Shown: piece by piece, positions 18,252-26,825 of the stretch | How positions within the stretch are numbered: the stretch's first letter is position 1 | Layout: each line of letters opens with the position of its first letter | Assembly: GCF_002005445.1 (NCBI RefSeq) | Contig: NZ_CP014692.1 | Span: 3,492,001 to 3,556,000, forward strand | Reading direction: 5' to 3' | DNA length: 64,000 bases | DNA from: Acetobacter aceti | GTDB lineage: Bacteria; Pseudomonadota; Alphaproteobacteria; Acetobacterales; Acetobacteraceae | Position numbers and translations under genes: made by a program | Notes under the pieces: generated by a model | What the model was told of the DNA's origin: nothing | The model's database searches: none | Seen by the model: only the letters and a program-made list of their open reading frames with translations

Positions 18252-18993
18252 GACTGTCGCTCCCGCTGCGCGTGTCCTCACTCAGCGCCTCGTAAGCAGA
18301 CCAGCCCGCCTTGCGCAACTCGCAGGCCGGACAGACACCACATCCATGCCCCCATGCATGCAATGTGCCGCGCGTCCCGAGATAGCAACTGTGGCTTTCA
18401 TGGTTGATCAGGGTCACCAACGGTTCGCCTCCCAGCGATTCCGCCAGTTGCCATGTCTGTGCCTTGTCGATCCACATCAAGGGGGTGTGCAGGACGAAAC
18501 GCGTGTCCATACCAAGGTTCAGAGCAACCTGAAGCGCCTTGATCGTATCATCCCTGCAATCGGGGTAACCGGAATAATCTGTTTCGCAGACACCCGTGAC
18601 AATGTGACGCAAGCCGCGCCGGTAGGCGAGCGCCGCGGCAAAAGTCAGGAAAACAAGATTGCGGCCAGGCACGAAGGTACTCGGCAGACCGGTTGCCGTC
18701 ATCCGGATTTCGGTATCGCGGGTCAGAGCCGTGTCCGACACTTTCCCGAGAGCATCGAGTTCCAGCGTATGATCAGGGCCAAGACGGTCTTTCCAGTCCT
18801 CCTGAAGGGCCACCATGCCGTCACGCAGCGTGTCGCGGCAGGTCAGCTCCACGGCGTGACGCTGCCCGTAATCGAACCCGAGTGTTTCCACGCGGGGGAA
18901 CCGGTCGAGCGCCCACGCAAGGCAGGTTGCCGAATCCTGTCCGCCGGAGAACACAACAAGCGCGCCATCTGATGCCGAGAGCTGGAGAGTCAT
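18244..18993 (-). CDS. queC: 7-cyano-7-deazaguanine synthase
   Basis: 249 residues. The PP-loop SGGQDSATC (16-24) binds ATP. The C-terminal CGVCPAC (218-224) plus Cys in HSCYLGT form the zinc site characteristic of QueC. It turns 7-carboxy-7-deazaguanine into preQ0 using ATP and ammonia. It is placed between queE (2-bp gap) and queD (overlap), so the three genes form one operon supplying queuosine precursor. Confidence 0.96.
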   Translation of the reverse strand: MTLQLSASDGALVVFSGGQDSATCLAWALDRFPRVETLGFDYGQRHAVELTCRDTLRDGMVALQEDWKDRLGPDHTLELDALGKVSDTALTRDTEIRMTATGLPSTFVPGRNLVFLTFAAALAYRRGLRHIVTGVCETDYSGYPDCRDDTIKALQVALNLGMDTRFVLHTPLMWIDKAQTWQLAESLGGEPLVTLINHESHSCYLGTRGTLHAWGHGCGVCPACELRKAGWSAYEALSEDTRSGSDSHG

Positions 18994-18995
18994 GA

Positions 18996-19631
18996 TCAGG
19001 GTATTCCGATGAGCTTATGAGTCTGCAGGGAAAGACGCCACCGGGGATGAGCGAGACAGTAGCGAACGACGGCGTCCGTATTGGCAATACGATCAGGCCC
19101 GTCCATTGGCTGCAACCAGAACTGACTGAAATCGAGCGCTGTCATATCAGCCGGATCGAACTCAGGCTGTGGATAGACCAGCTTCAGCTCATGCCCGCTT
19201 TTCTGAATCCACTCTGAACCGGCTTTCGGGCTGATACACAACCAGTCAATGCCGTCGGGCGCGACAATGGTGCCATTGCTTTCCACGGCGATCATGAATC
19301 CTTCCAGATGAACGGCCTCGATAAGCGCGGCATCAAGCTGGAGCAGCGGCTCTCCTCCGGTGAAGACCACAAACCGCTGGGCATGCTCCGGAAGCGCCCA
19401 GGTCTCCGCGATTGCCCTGGCAAGGGACGCAGCATCCGCGAAGCGACCGCCTCCGTCGCCATCCGTGCCGATAAAATCGGTATCGCAGAAACGACAGGTG
19501 GCTTTTTCCCTGTCAGCTTCACGGCCAGTCCAGAGATTGCAGCCGGAGAAACGACAGAAGACAGCGGCGCGGCCCGCCTGCCCCCCCTCTCCCTGCAACG
19601 TATGGAAAAGTTCCTTAACGGAGTAGCTCAT
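18996..19631 (-). CDS. queE: 7-carboxy-7-deazaguanine synthase (radical SAM)
   Basis: 211 residues. The cluster cysteines are Cys31, Cys46 and Cys49 in CNLW...CRFCDTDF, a C-x14-C-x2-C variant known in QueE rather than the canonical C-x3-C-x2-C of radical SAM enzymes. TGGEPLLQ and ESNGT follow. It rearranges 6-carboxy-tetrahydropterin to 7-carboxy-7-deazaguanine. It heads queE-queC-queD and lies 42 bp after ynfA. Confidence 0.95.
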   Translation of the reverse strand: MSYSVKELFHTLQGEGGQAGRAAVFCRFSGCNLWTGREADREKATCRFCDTDFIGTDGDGGGRFADAASLARAIAETWALPEHAQRFVVFTGGEPLLQLDAALIEAVHLEGFMIAVESNGTIVAPDGIDWLCISPKAGSEWIQKSGHELKLVYPQPEFDPADMTALDFSQFWLQPMDGPDRIANTDAVVRYCLAHPRWRLSLQTHKLIGIP

Positions 19632-19673
19632 GCGTGGTCATGTCGGACAAGATGGCGTGGATGGCAAGAGAAA

Positions 19674-19997
19674 TCAGGTGTTATGCGGTGAAAGCAGGAT
19701 GACGGCAGTACCTGCAAGGCACAGAACCACACCAATATAGTCAGCCCGGTCGGGTCGGATTCCTTCCACACTCCAGAGCCAGACGAGCGCTACGGCGATA
19801 TAGATACCTCCGTAGGCAGCGTAGGAACGGCCCGCCGCATTCGTATTGATCAGGGTGAGCATCCACGCGAAAGCGACGAGAGAGGCGCAGCCAGGAAGCA
19901 GCCAGAAGATGGACCTGCCTTCTCTGAGCCATGCCCAGAATGAAAAACATCCTGCAATTTCAACGAACGCTGCGAGTGTGTAGATGATCAGGGACAT
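19674..19997 (-). CDS. ynfA: YnfA family (UPF0060) small membrane protein
   Basis: 107 residues, the usual family length, with four membrane segments. The family pattern [30 protein letters not shown] and [13 protein letters not shown] is complete. The family resembles SMR-type drug/metabolite exporters, but its substrate is not established. It sits 42 bp upstream of queE on the same strand and may share that transcript. Confidence 0.92.
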   Translation of the reverse strand: MSLIIYTLAAFVEIAGCFSFWAWLREGRSIFWLLPGCASLVAFAWMLTLINTNAAGRSYAAYGGIYIAVALVWLWSVEGIRPDRADYIGVVLCLAGTAVILLSPHNT

Positions 19998-20242
19998 AGC
20001 GCTCTCGTGATTAACAAACGATAAAACATACTTATTAAAATCCCCACGATAAAGACATCGTTAATATTTCGGCGGTATTTTCCCTTTCGCTATAACGGTT
20101 TTGTGGCGCTTTCTTGATGAACTAATAACATAAAAACCATTGGATTAACGGCCTATTATCTGTGTCGAAATCATCTGTTCTGATAGAAAAAAGATCAACG
20201 AGGCGATCAATGAAATCGCCAACACTAAAAGGAAACAAGTAA

Positions 20243-20638
20243 ATGGCCGGAATGCGTGAACTCTCAGTATCTGAACTCAATACTGTTTCTGGTGGTTGCT
20301 GTCATTACTCTCAGCCTTCCTGTGGTGGAGCAAGCCAGGTATCGCTTTCCGGAATGATCGGCGCTTATGCAGGCTATCTGGCCGGAATGTACAATGTGGG
20401 CGCAGACTACTTCAACCACGCCTCCTGCTCGACCATCGCCAGCGCATGGCAGAATGTCGCAAGCGACGTCAAGACCGGCTACAGCATGGGCGCCAGCATG
20501 TCCGTAAGCGGTGCTCTCAATCTCCTGCAGCAGACCATTTCTTCCATCAACTCTGCTGTTTCGGTCAACAGATGTGGCTGGGTCGTCAGCGAGAACCTGA
20601 TTGCATTTCCGGGATCACCTTCCAATTCGTTTGGTTGA
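20243..20638 (+). CDS. Bacteriocin-like peptide precursor with double-glycine leader
   Basis: 131 residues. The N-terminus MRELSVSELNTVSGG has the LS-x-x-EL-x-x-VSGG pattern of class II bacteriocin/microcin leaders cleaved after Gly-Gly by C39-peptidase ABC exporters. The mature 113-residue part starts CC and holds five cysteines, a Gly/Ala-rich GMIGAYAGYLAGMY segment and a Ser-rich tail. AAAGGAAAC precedes the ATG. A clear terminator follows at 20653. No exporter, immunity or regulatory gene is adjacent. Activity is inferred from the leader only. Confidence 0.72.
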   Translation: MAGMRELSVSELNTVSGGCCHYSQPSCGGASQVSLSGMIGAYAGYLAGMYNVGADYFNHASCSTIASAWQNVASDVKTGYSMGASMSVSGALNLLQQTISSINSAVSVNRCGWVVSENLIAFPGSPSNSFG

Positions 20639-20652
20639 TTGATTTTACCAGA

Positions 20653-20693
20653 TTTTTCCCTGCCGCCCTTTTCAGGGGGCAGGGAAAAATTTT
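20653..20693 (+). terminator. Rho-independent terminator of the bacteriocin-like gene
   Basis: Fifteen-bp arms (20653-20667 against 20675-20689, one bulged base), with CCCTGCC/GGGGCAGGG in the stem, are followed by a T-rich tract. It begins 15 bp after the stop codon. Confidence 0.85.
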
Positions 20694-21031
20694 CTGAATT
20701 CAAAAAATTTTAGAAACAAACGAACTCGTACATCCATCTAAATTGACAAATCTCTTTATCAGAATACGCTTTTCGCATTAAAAAATGCCGACACTATAAT
20801 GTCTTCCTCTGCTCCCTGCATTTCCTCAGAGCCTGGAATCATACCGGACGTATTGAGACGCAGAGCACGCACAGGCTCGTCAGATGGGACTGCAATCAGT
20901 CTCAGCAGGCGGCAGGCCAAACCTGCCAGCTCCAAATCTGTCTTGCGAAACAGGCAGATTCCGATATGCGCCTCAAACGCGAAGAACGGCTTTCTGGACA
21001 GCCCGCGTTGTCCACGGGCTGACAGTTTTAT
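20694..21031. other. Gene-free stretch downstream of hmp
   Basis: About 340 bp follow the bacteriocin terminator. A 94-codon plus-strand frame (20799-21083) has Arg/Ser-rich shadow composition and no ribosome site. A minus-strand open stretch (FFAFEAHIGICLFRKTDLEL) has no start codon and may be the relic of a gene. Nothing firm can be called. Confidence 0.45.
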
Positions 21032-22246
21032 TCAGGCGGCAGCGAGCAATGCGGCATCGTCAGCCGAGCCAAAAAACTCATAGCGGATATCAGCGACCGG
21101 AACGCCGGCGGCTTTAAGGGCATCCACCATGTCTTCCATGAAGGAATGCGGTCCACAGATACGATAGACCGTATTCGGACCGACCTGCGCCGCAATCCAG
21201 TCTTTCGCGACACGACCGGCATGATACCGCACGCCCGACTTGTCCAAAACGCCAGCGGGCACACCTGAACTGAAGAAAATATCAGCGTGCAACAGCCCGG
21301 CACCCGCCAGGTTCTGAATGTCCGCACTGAAAGCCTCGGTCTCCGCAGCATGCGTGCCATGGATGAAACGGACAGTCTTTTTCTCGTCGGGCGACAGGGC
21401 CTCCACAGCAGACATGAAGGGCGTCAGGCCGACGCCGGCGCTGATAAAGACGGTTTTCTGTTCCGTAGCAGGATCATACACAAAGTCGCCAGCCGGCGCT
21501 GACACCTGCAACCCGGCACCTTCGCGCGCCACATCATGAAACCATGAGGAAACGATTCCCCCTTCTTCCCGCCGCACGCTGATCCGATAGTAATCGGAAG
21601 AGGGTGCGGAGGAGATGCTGTAGTTGCGGCGCTGCGGACCATGCCCCGGAATATCCAGCATGAAGCTGAGATATTGCCCCGGCAGATGCTTCATCACCGG
21701 CCTGCCATCGGTCGGCACGAGTTCGAAGGAACGGATAAGGCTGCTTTCCTGTTTCACGGAGCGCACACGGAAGGAACGCCAGCCCATCCAGCCGCCGGGA
21801 GCAGCCTCGTGTTCGTCGTAAATCTGCTTTTCACGACCGATCAGCACATTGGCGAGGAACCAGTAGGCCTTGCCCCACGCTTCCATGATGTCCGGTGTGG
21901 CGGCGTCACCCAGCACATGTTCGATCGCCCCAAGGAGAGCCTTGCCGACATGCGGATAATGCTCAGGCAGGATGTTCAGCCCGACATGCTTCTGTGTGAT
22001 CCGCTCAACCATACCGCCGAGAGCGCCGAGCGTATCGATATTGCGGGCATAGGCCAGCACGGCGAGCGCCAGAGCTTTGGGCTGCTCGCCATCCTTCTGG
22101 TGCGACATATTGAAGAGGTCGCGGATCTCGGGATCGGCCAGCAGGCGCTGATACATTTCCTTCGTGATATCCAGCCCATGGGCTTCAAGCGCCGGGACAC
22201 AGGCCTTGACTATGGAGCGGGTCTTGTCGTCGAGAGGAGCGACCAT
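21032..22246 (-). CDS. hmp: Flavohaemoglobin (nitric oxide dioxygenase)
   Basis: 404 residues, full length. The globin domain (1-140) has proximal His87 in ITQKHVGLNI and ends in EAWGKAYWFLANVLIGRE. The FAD-binding part contains RNYSISSAPS, and the NAD-binding part contains FISAGVGLTPFMSAVE and RICGPHSFMED. It oxidises NO to nitrate with O2 and NAD(P)H. AAGGA precedes the ATG. It is divergent from an NsrR-type repressor across a 121-bp region with inverted repeats, so NO-dependent derepression is likely. Confidence 0.97.
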   Translation of the reverse strand: MVAPLDDKTRSIVKACVPALEAHGLDITKEMYQRLLADPEIRDLFNMSHQKDGEQPKALALAVLAYARNIDTLGALGGMVERITQKHVGLNILPEHYPHVGKALLGAIEHVLGDAATPDIMEAWGKAYWFLANVLIGREKQIYDEHEAAPGGWMGWRSFRVRSVKQESSLIRSFELVPTDGRPVMKHLPGQYLSFMLDIPGHGPQRRNYSISSAPSSDYYRISVRREEGGIVSSWFHDVAREGAGLQVSAPAGDFVYDPATEQKTVFISAGVGLTPFMSAVEALSPDEKKTVRFIHGTHAAETEAFSADIQNLAGAGLLHADIFFSSGVPAGVLDKSGVRYHAGRVAKDWIAAQVGPNTVYRICGPHSFMEDMVDALKAAGVPVADIRYEFFGSADDAALLAAA

Positions 22247-22258
22247 GGGACATATCCT

Positions 22259-22327
22259 TTAAGGTGTCTTAACGAGTAATCTTTATATCCAGTTCCACTT
22301 AAGGTGTCAAATCAGGTTACCTTAAGT
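22259..22327. promoter_or_regulatory. Candidate NsrR operator between hmp and nsrR
   Basis: Perfect 9-bp inverted repeat ACTTAAGGT / ACCTTAAGT (22297-22305 and 22319-22327) with a 13-bp spacer. The 10-mer TTAAGGTGTC occurs twice in direct orientation (22259-22268 and 22299-22308). Placement between a flavohaemoglobin and an Rrf2 regulator suggests these are the regulator's sites. Confidence 0.6.
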
Positions 22328-22367
22328 AGGGCTGACAAAGACGTCCCTGAAGGTTTATTGTTCCACG

Positions 22368-22826
22368 ATGCGTCTTACCCAGCATTCCGATTATGCCCTC
22401 CGCGCCCTGGTCTTTCTGGCCAGCAATCCCGACCGGCTCTCCTCCATCCGTGAAATCGCCGAGATTTACGGTATTTCTGAAAACTACATGGTCAAGATCA
22501 TCCACCGCCTTGGGCAGGGCGGGTTTATCGAGACAATCAGGGGACGGAACGGCGGCTTGCGGCTGGGACGACCGGCCGACTCCATCCGCATTGGAGACGT
22601 TGTGCGTTTTACGGAGGACGATTGCGCTCTGGTCTCCTGCATGCAGCAGGGGAATGATCAGAAAGGCACACCCCCTTGCCGGCTCATGCCCGACTGCGCC
22701 CTGCGCCATACGCTGGGCGAAGCGCTCGGGGCATTTTTCGCGGTGCTGGATAGCCGGACTCTCGCCGACATGGTCGGGCAGGAAGAGAGACGAAAACTCG
22801 CGCTGCCGACAGGTGTCGTTCCATAA
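22368..22826 (+). CDS. nsrR: Rrf2-family NO-sensing repressor (NsrR type)
   Basis: 152 residues. The winged helix (1-60) has the typical MRLTQHSDYALRALVFLA opening and RGRNGGLRL wing. Cys86, Cys91, Cys104 and Cys110 provide the three or more ligands for an Fe-S cluster destroyed by NO. It is divergent from hmp, its expected target. It has a close paralogue at 37922-38425 that has lost all these cysteines. Confidence 0.88.
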   Translation: MRLTQHSDYALRALVFLASNPDRLSSIREIAEIYGISENYMVKIIHRLGQGGFIETIRGRNGGLRLGRPADSIRIGDVVRFTEDDCALVSCMQQGNDQKGTPPCRLMPDCALRHTLGEALGAFFAVLDSRTLADMVGQEERRKLALPTGVVP

Positions 22827-22886
22827 TGTCGCCTTCCGTTCAAGCGCACTGCGGGTCGGGCGTTCCAGCTTCGGCACAATCTCTAT

Positions 22887-22901
22887 TGATATAGTATAAC
22901 A
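22887..22901 (+). promoter_or_regulatory. Zur-box-like 7-1-7 palindrome upstream of the zinc ABC operon
   Basis: TGATATA-G-TATAACA is an inverted repeat with one mismatch. It resembles the TGTTATA-n-TATAACA form of alphaproteobacterial Zur sites. It overlaps a likely -10 region and lies 21 bp before the substrate-binding-protein start. Zinc-dependent repression is inferred. Confidence 0.6.
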
Positions 22902-22922
22902 TTGCCTTTAGGGGTTTGTGCC

Positions 22923-23801
22923 ATGCGCTTTCCCCTGCCTCCTGCCGCTGTTCTCGCTATGTGTTTCGGCGTGTTGTCATCCGGTGTCCTGCCCTCCTCT
23001 CAGGCCCACGCAGAGACGACGGATGTGACGCGCATTGTCGCCGCAGAGAATGTCTGGGGCGACATCGCCGCCCAGATCGGCGGTCCGGGTGTCGTTGTGG
23101 ACAGCATTCTCAGCTCACCCGACATCGACCCGCATCTGTTTGAACCCTCCCCCGCAACGGCGCGGGATGTGGAGGCGGCCAGTCTGGTCATTCTGAATGG
23201 AGCCGGGCTTGATTCCTGGATGGACCGGATGGCCCATTCCAAATCCACAATCCGGGTTGCGTCGATTGCAGGGTGGCGGGACGGAGAAAATCCGCATTTC
23301 TGGTTCGACCCGGTTGTGGTCGACCATGTTGCACGGGACATCGCCCACCAGCTCCGGCTGGATTCCGGTTCATCGAGCGGTCTGACATCTTTTGAAAGCG
23401 ACCTCGCCCGACTACAGACCCGGATTACCCGCCTGCGACAACGCATTCGTGGTATCCGGATTGCCGCCACCGAACCCCTGGCGGGACGCCTGACAGACGA
23501 GCTGGGGCTGGTTACGGGAAACAGCGCGTTCCAGCTCGCCGTGATGAACGATGTCGAACCTGGTCCGGCCGTTGTCGCAGAGTTCGAGGATGACCTGAAA
23601 AACGGCCGGATCAGACTGCTGATCTATAACCGTCAGACCATGACACCTTCCGCTTCCCGCCTGCTGGACGTCGCCAGAGGCGCTGGCGTGCCCTGCATGA
23701 CACTGACCGAGACCCTGCCGCCGGGACTGCACTGGCAGGACTGGATGACCCGCATTCTCGACGAGATTGAAAGCCATCTCCTGAAATCCGACCAGCACTG
23801 A
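22923..23801 (+). CDS. znuA: Zinc/manganese ABC transporter substrate-binding protein (ZnuA-like)
   Basis: 292 residues with a signal peptide ending at AHA. It is a cluster 9 metal-binding protein: DPHLFEPSPATARDVEAA and NPHFWFDP supply metal-ligand histidines. The long His-rich loop of many ZnuA proteins is missing. ATG 22923 is preferred to a TTG at 22902, which would lie inside the putative operator. Its stop overlaps the ATPase start (TGATG). With the genes downstream it forms a complete importer. Confidence 0.85.
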   Translation: MRFPLPPAAVLAMCFGVLSSGVLPSSQAHAETTDVTRIVAAENVWGDIAAQIGGPGVVVDSILSSPDIDPHLFEPSPATARDVEAASLVILNGAGLDSWMDRMAHSKSTIRVASIAGWRDGENPHFWFDPVVVDHVARDIAHQLRLDSGSSSGLTSFESDLARLQTRITRLRQRIRGIRIAATEPLAGRLTDELGLVTGNSAFQLAVMNDVEPGPAVVAEFEDDLKNGRIRLLIYNRQTMTPSASRLLDVARGAGVPCMTLTETLPPGLHWQDWMTRILDEIESHLLKSDQH

Positions 23802-24568
23802 TGCGGACAGAGGCAATACGCTGCGAGCATGTGACTGTAGAGCGGAGCGGAAAGACCGTACTGGCCGATATGTCCCTGTCCATCCCGGCAGGGCAGTTCG
23901 TCGGCCTGTTCGGGCCGAATGGAGCAGGGAAAACCACCTTTCTGCGGACCCTGATGGGATTGCTGCCTCTTCAGCAGGGACATCTCAGCGTGCTGGGACA
24001 ACCACCCGGCGCACGTACGGCGGACATCGGCTACATGCCGCAGAACCGGAACGCCAACGGAGCCTCCCTCACAGGCTGGGATCTGCTCGCCTCCGGCATG
24101 TCCGGCAACCGCTGGGGTCTGCCATGGCTCTCCCATGGCGACAGGCTGTCCATTCAGGAAGCCCTGGATATTGCGGACGCCACCGATCTGGCCGCCCGGC
24201 GTCTGGGTGAACTTTCGGGGGGCGAGAGACAGCGGCTGCTGATCGCTCAGGCGCTGATCGGCTCACCCCGGCTGCTGCTGCTTGATGAGCCTCTGGCCAG
24301 TCTTGATCCGGTCCGTATGCGCGACATCGCGGAGCGTCTGGGCGCCCTCGTGAAGCAGCGCGGCATGACGGTGCTGTGCTCCGCCCATGACATCAATGCC
24401 CTGATGGGCGTCATGGACTCCGTGCTTTACGTCGCCAGAGGGCGCGCCCGACTGGGAAATGTGGATGAAGTGATGACGACGGACACCCTCTCCGCACTCT
24501 ATGGCGCGCCGGTTGAGGTCTGCCGCACGCCATCGGGACGCCTGCTGGTGAGCGCGGACGTCCTGTGA
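23801..24568 (+). CDS. znuC: Zinc/manganese ABC transporter ATP-binding protein
   Basis: 255 residues. Walker A GPNGAGKTT (38-46), signature LSGGERQR and Walker B LLLLDEPLASLD are intact, and the switch His is in CSAHDINAL. Similarity is to the metal (cluster 9) importer ATPases. It is translationally coupled to the binding-protein gene (1-bp overlap). The permease follows after 72 bp. Confidence 0.9.
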   Translation: MRTEAIRCEHVTVERSGKTVLADMSLSIPAGQFVGLFGPNGAGKTTFLRTLMGLLPLQQGHLSVLGQPPGARTADIGYMPQNRNANGASLTGWDLLASGMSGNRWGLPWLSHGDRLSIQEALDIADATDLAARRLGELSGGERQRLLIAQALIGSPRLLLLDEPLASLDPVRMRDIAERLGALVKQRGMTVLCSAHDINALMGVMDSVLYVARGRARLGNVDEVMTTDTLSALYGAPVEVCRTPSGRLLVSADVL

Positions 24569-24640
24569 TGCCTGTCCCGCGACAGCAAGCCCCGACATTG
24601 CCCGGCACGCTGCGCCACGGCGTCACAACAGGCGGTTCCG

Positions 24641-25438
24641 ATGCTTGATTATGACTTCATGCGGATGGCGTTCGCCGCCTCTGTCCTCGTGGCGCTGCTT
24701 GCCGGTCCCGTCGGCTGGTTCCTTGTCCTGCGTCGTCAGAGTTTTGCCGGACACGCGCTGGCGCATATCGCCTTTGCAGGGGCGGCGGGAGCCGCACTCG
24801 CGGGCTGGCCGCCGCTGGTCGGGCTTTTCGCATCATCCATTCTGGCGGGCGGCGCAATGGGTCTCCCGGACCAGAAAGCTGCCGAACGGGACGTCGCCAT
24901 CGGTCTGGTTCTGTCGCTCGCCATGGGCTGCGGGGTGCTGTTCCTCCACCTCATGACGCGTTCGGCTTCCGTGGCGAATGCTCTTCTGTTTGGCAATGTG
25001 CTGGGGGTAAGCCCGCAGACGCTGCTTTCCCTGACAGGTTTCACGCTGACGGGTCTCGGCGGACTGGCGGTCCTGTCGCGTCCGCTGCTGTTCGCCAGTC
25101 TCCAGCCGGAACTGGCGGAGGCGCGGGGAGTAAGGGTGCGGCTGGTGTCGACCCTGTTCCTGATGCTGGTCGGAGCGGCAACAGCCGAAGCGGCTCAGAT
25201 AACCGGGGTTCTGCTCGTCTTCACCCTTATGGTAGGACCGGGCGCCACGGCGCATCGGCTTGGACTGTCCCCGCTGGCGGGCCTCGCCTGCGCGACCCTT
25301 CTGGCTGTAGCCGAAGCGTGGAGCGGACTGGCGCTGTCGTGGTGGACGGACGCACCGGTCTCCTTCTGGATCGCCCTGCTGAGCACGCTGACTTTCCTTG
25401 TTGCGGGCCTTCTGGCGAACTTGCGGCGCAGATCGTGA
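24641..25438 (+). CDS. znuB: Zinc/manganese ABC transporter permease
   Basis: 265 residues and about eight membrane segments. LRRQSFAGHALAHIAFAGAAG is the family's substrate-path region, and QITGVLLVFTLMVGPGATA is the conserved cytoplasmic coupling segment of ZnuB/MntB. ATG 24641 is the only good start. The ATG formed at the ATPase stop (24568) opens only a 26-codon frame. It completes the znuACB importer. Confidence 0.9.
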   Translation: MLDYDFMRMAFAASVLVALLAGPVGWFLVLRRQSFAGHALAHIAFAGAAGAALAGWPPLVGLFASSILAGGAMGLPDQKAAERDVAIGLVLSLAMGCGVLFLHLMTRSASVANALLFGNVLGVSPQTLLSLTGFTLTGLGGLAVLSRPLLFASLQPELAEARGVRVRLVSTLFLMLVGAATAEAAQITGVLLVFTLMVGPGATAHRLGLSPLAGLACATLLAVAEAWSGLALSWWTDAPVSFWIALLSTLTFLVAGLLANLRRRS

Positions 25439-25550
25439 AAGCCTTCCGGAGCACACGCCCATGCAGCCTTTCGATCAGCGTATCTTGCGCAGGCACCGGA
25501 AAATTGGGACAAGCGGCATGATGGATCGGGTTGTTCAGAAGGAACGGCGA

Positions 25551-25910
25551 ATGCGCGGAACCCAGTGGCGTATGTGGAGCGCGGCAGCGCTGGTTGGTGG
25601 AATGCTGACGGGGGTTTCCACGGGCGCTCTGGCACAGGGCGCTCCTGATGAGGAGAAAGCCGCAGCACCCGACATGCATGAACTGGCCTCGCGCTTCAAT
25701 GCGACCCGCGTCAAGAAAGATTACAGCTATATTCACCGCCCTCCCGGTGACAAGGTCGTGGAGCAGCCTGATATGGACCGGCTGCTGTTCTGGACCAAAG
25801 GCGGCCAGCCGGACGGTTATGCCCAGAGGCGTGGGGACAGCGTGATCTATTACGACGCCGGTGGACAGGCCGTGCGCGTTCAGCGACTGGCGCCGGGTGA
25901 AGGGGACTGA
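25551..25910 (+). CDS. Small exported protein of unknown function
   Basis: 119 residues. A signal peptide ends at ALAQ. The mature part (MHELASRFNATRVKKDYSYIHRPPGDKVVEQ) ends in a short beta-rich region (VIYYDAGGQAVRVQRL). No family is recognised. AAGGA lies upstream of ATG 25551; the frame extends to 25398 but without a signal. It follows the zinc permease by 112 bp and may be cotranscribed with it. Confidence 0.65.
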   Translation: MRGTQWRMWSAAALVGGMLTGVSTGALAQGAPDEEKAAAPDMHELASRFNATRVKKDYSYIHRPPGDKVVEQPDMDRLLFWTKGGQPDGYAQRRGDSVIYYDAGGQAVRVQRLAPGEGD

Positions 25911-26081
25911 TCTGTCCTTGTCTGGCGGCTCGCCTGATCCGATCCTGATCAGACGCCGGAGCGCTGCCCGAAGGGTCGACAGGACAGATATCCTGCTTCC
26001 GCTCTGACATCGTGCCGGGACAGATCGGTCCGCAACCAGACCGAGCACCTCACCCACTGACCTCACCGATGGACGTGACCA

Positions 26082-26771
26082 ATGCTTCTGCATATTCCCA
26101 AAGTTCTGAATACCGAGGAACTGGCGCAGTGCCGGGCCGTCATGGACACAGCCGACTGGAGCGATGGAAAAGTGACAGCCGGGCAACAGTCGGCCAAGGC
26201 GAAAAACAACCTGCAACTGCCACTCAACCATCCCGAACACCGCACTCTGGCCGATCTGGTGCTGAGAGCGCTGGGGCGCAATCCGTTGTTCAACAGCGCG
26301 GTCATCCCCCTGCGCGTCGTCCCTCCCCTGTTCAATCGCTATGACCCGGACATGGAATTCCGGGCGCATGTGGATAACGCCGTGAGACCTATTCCCGGTT
26401 CGGGAGGCATGCGGATCCGCACGGATGTATCCTCCACCCTGTTCCTCAATGATCCTGAGGATTACGAGGGAGGCGAACTGGTCATTTACGATGAATCCGG
26501 CACACGAGAAGTCAAACTTCCTGCGGGTGACATGATCGTTTACGACACCACTGTCCTGCATTCCGTGGAGCCGGTGACGCGCGGCAGCCGGCTGGCCTCC
26601 TTTTTCTGGACGCAGTCCATGGTGCGGGACGAAAGCCGGCGGCGCGTTCTGTTCACTCTTGATCAGCAGATCATGGACCTGCGTTCCCGCCTCCCGGACG
26701 ATGATCCTGCCATTCTTGGTCTGGTCAATGTGTATCACAACCTCATGCGGCAATGGTGCGATGTGATGTAG
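26082..26771 (+). CDS. PKHD-type Fe(II)/2-oxoglutarate hydroxylase (PiuC-like)
   Basis: 229 residues with the canonical family opening MLLHIPKVL. Iron ligands are His96 and Asp98 (AHVDNA) and His160 (VLHSV), and Arg170 binds 2-oxoglutarate. These numbers are identical to those of the paralogue at 8162-8848. This copy is closer to typical PiuC/YbiX. Family members are linked to iron/siderophore uptake, but no TonB receptor lies in the window. The substrate is unknown. Confidence 0.9.
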   Translation: MLLHIPKVLNTEELAQCRAVMDTADWSDGKVTAGQQSAKAKNNLQLPLNHPEHRTLADLVLRALGRNPLFNSAVIPLRVVPPLFNRYDPDMEFRAHVDNAVRPIPGSGGMRIRTDVSSTLFLNDPEDYEGGELVIYDESGTREVKLPAGDMIVYDTTVLHSVEPVTRGSRLASFFWTQSMVRDESRRRVLFTLDQQIMDLRSRLPDDDPAILGLVNVYHNLMRQWCDVM

Positions 26772-26825
26772 CCTTGAAAAATCAAAATATTCCCCGGATG
26801 ATTTTTCCGTTTCGTGAGTGAGGTG

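Noticed and set aside
20799..21083. 94-codon plus-strand frame after the bacteriocin-like gene
   Set aside because: Considered as an immunity gene because of its position, but it overlaps the hmp end, lacks a ribosome site and membrane segments, and has Arg/Ser/Ala shadow composition.
24568..24648. 26-codon frame between zinc ATPase and permease genes
   Set aside because: It is opened by the overlapping ATGA at the ATPase stop, has no conserved content, and probably only keeps ribosomes on the message.
25227..26753. 508-codon minus-strand open frame
   Set aside because: It spans the zinc permease end, a secreted protein and a hydroxylase, all well supported on the plus strand. Its composition is His/Arg/Gln shadow-like.
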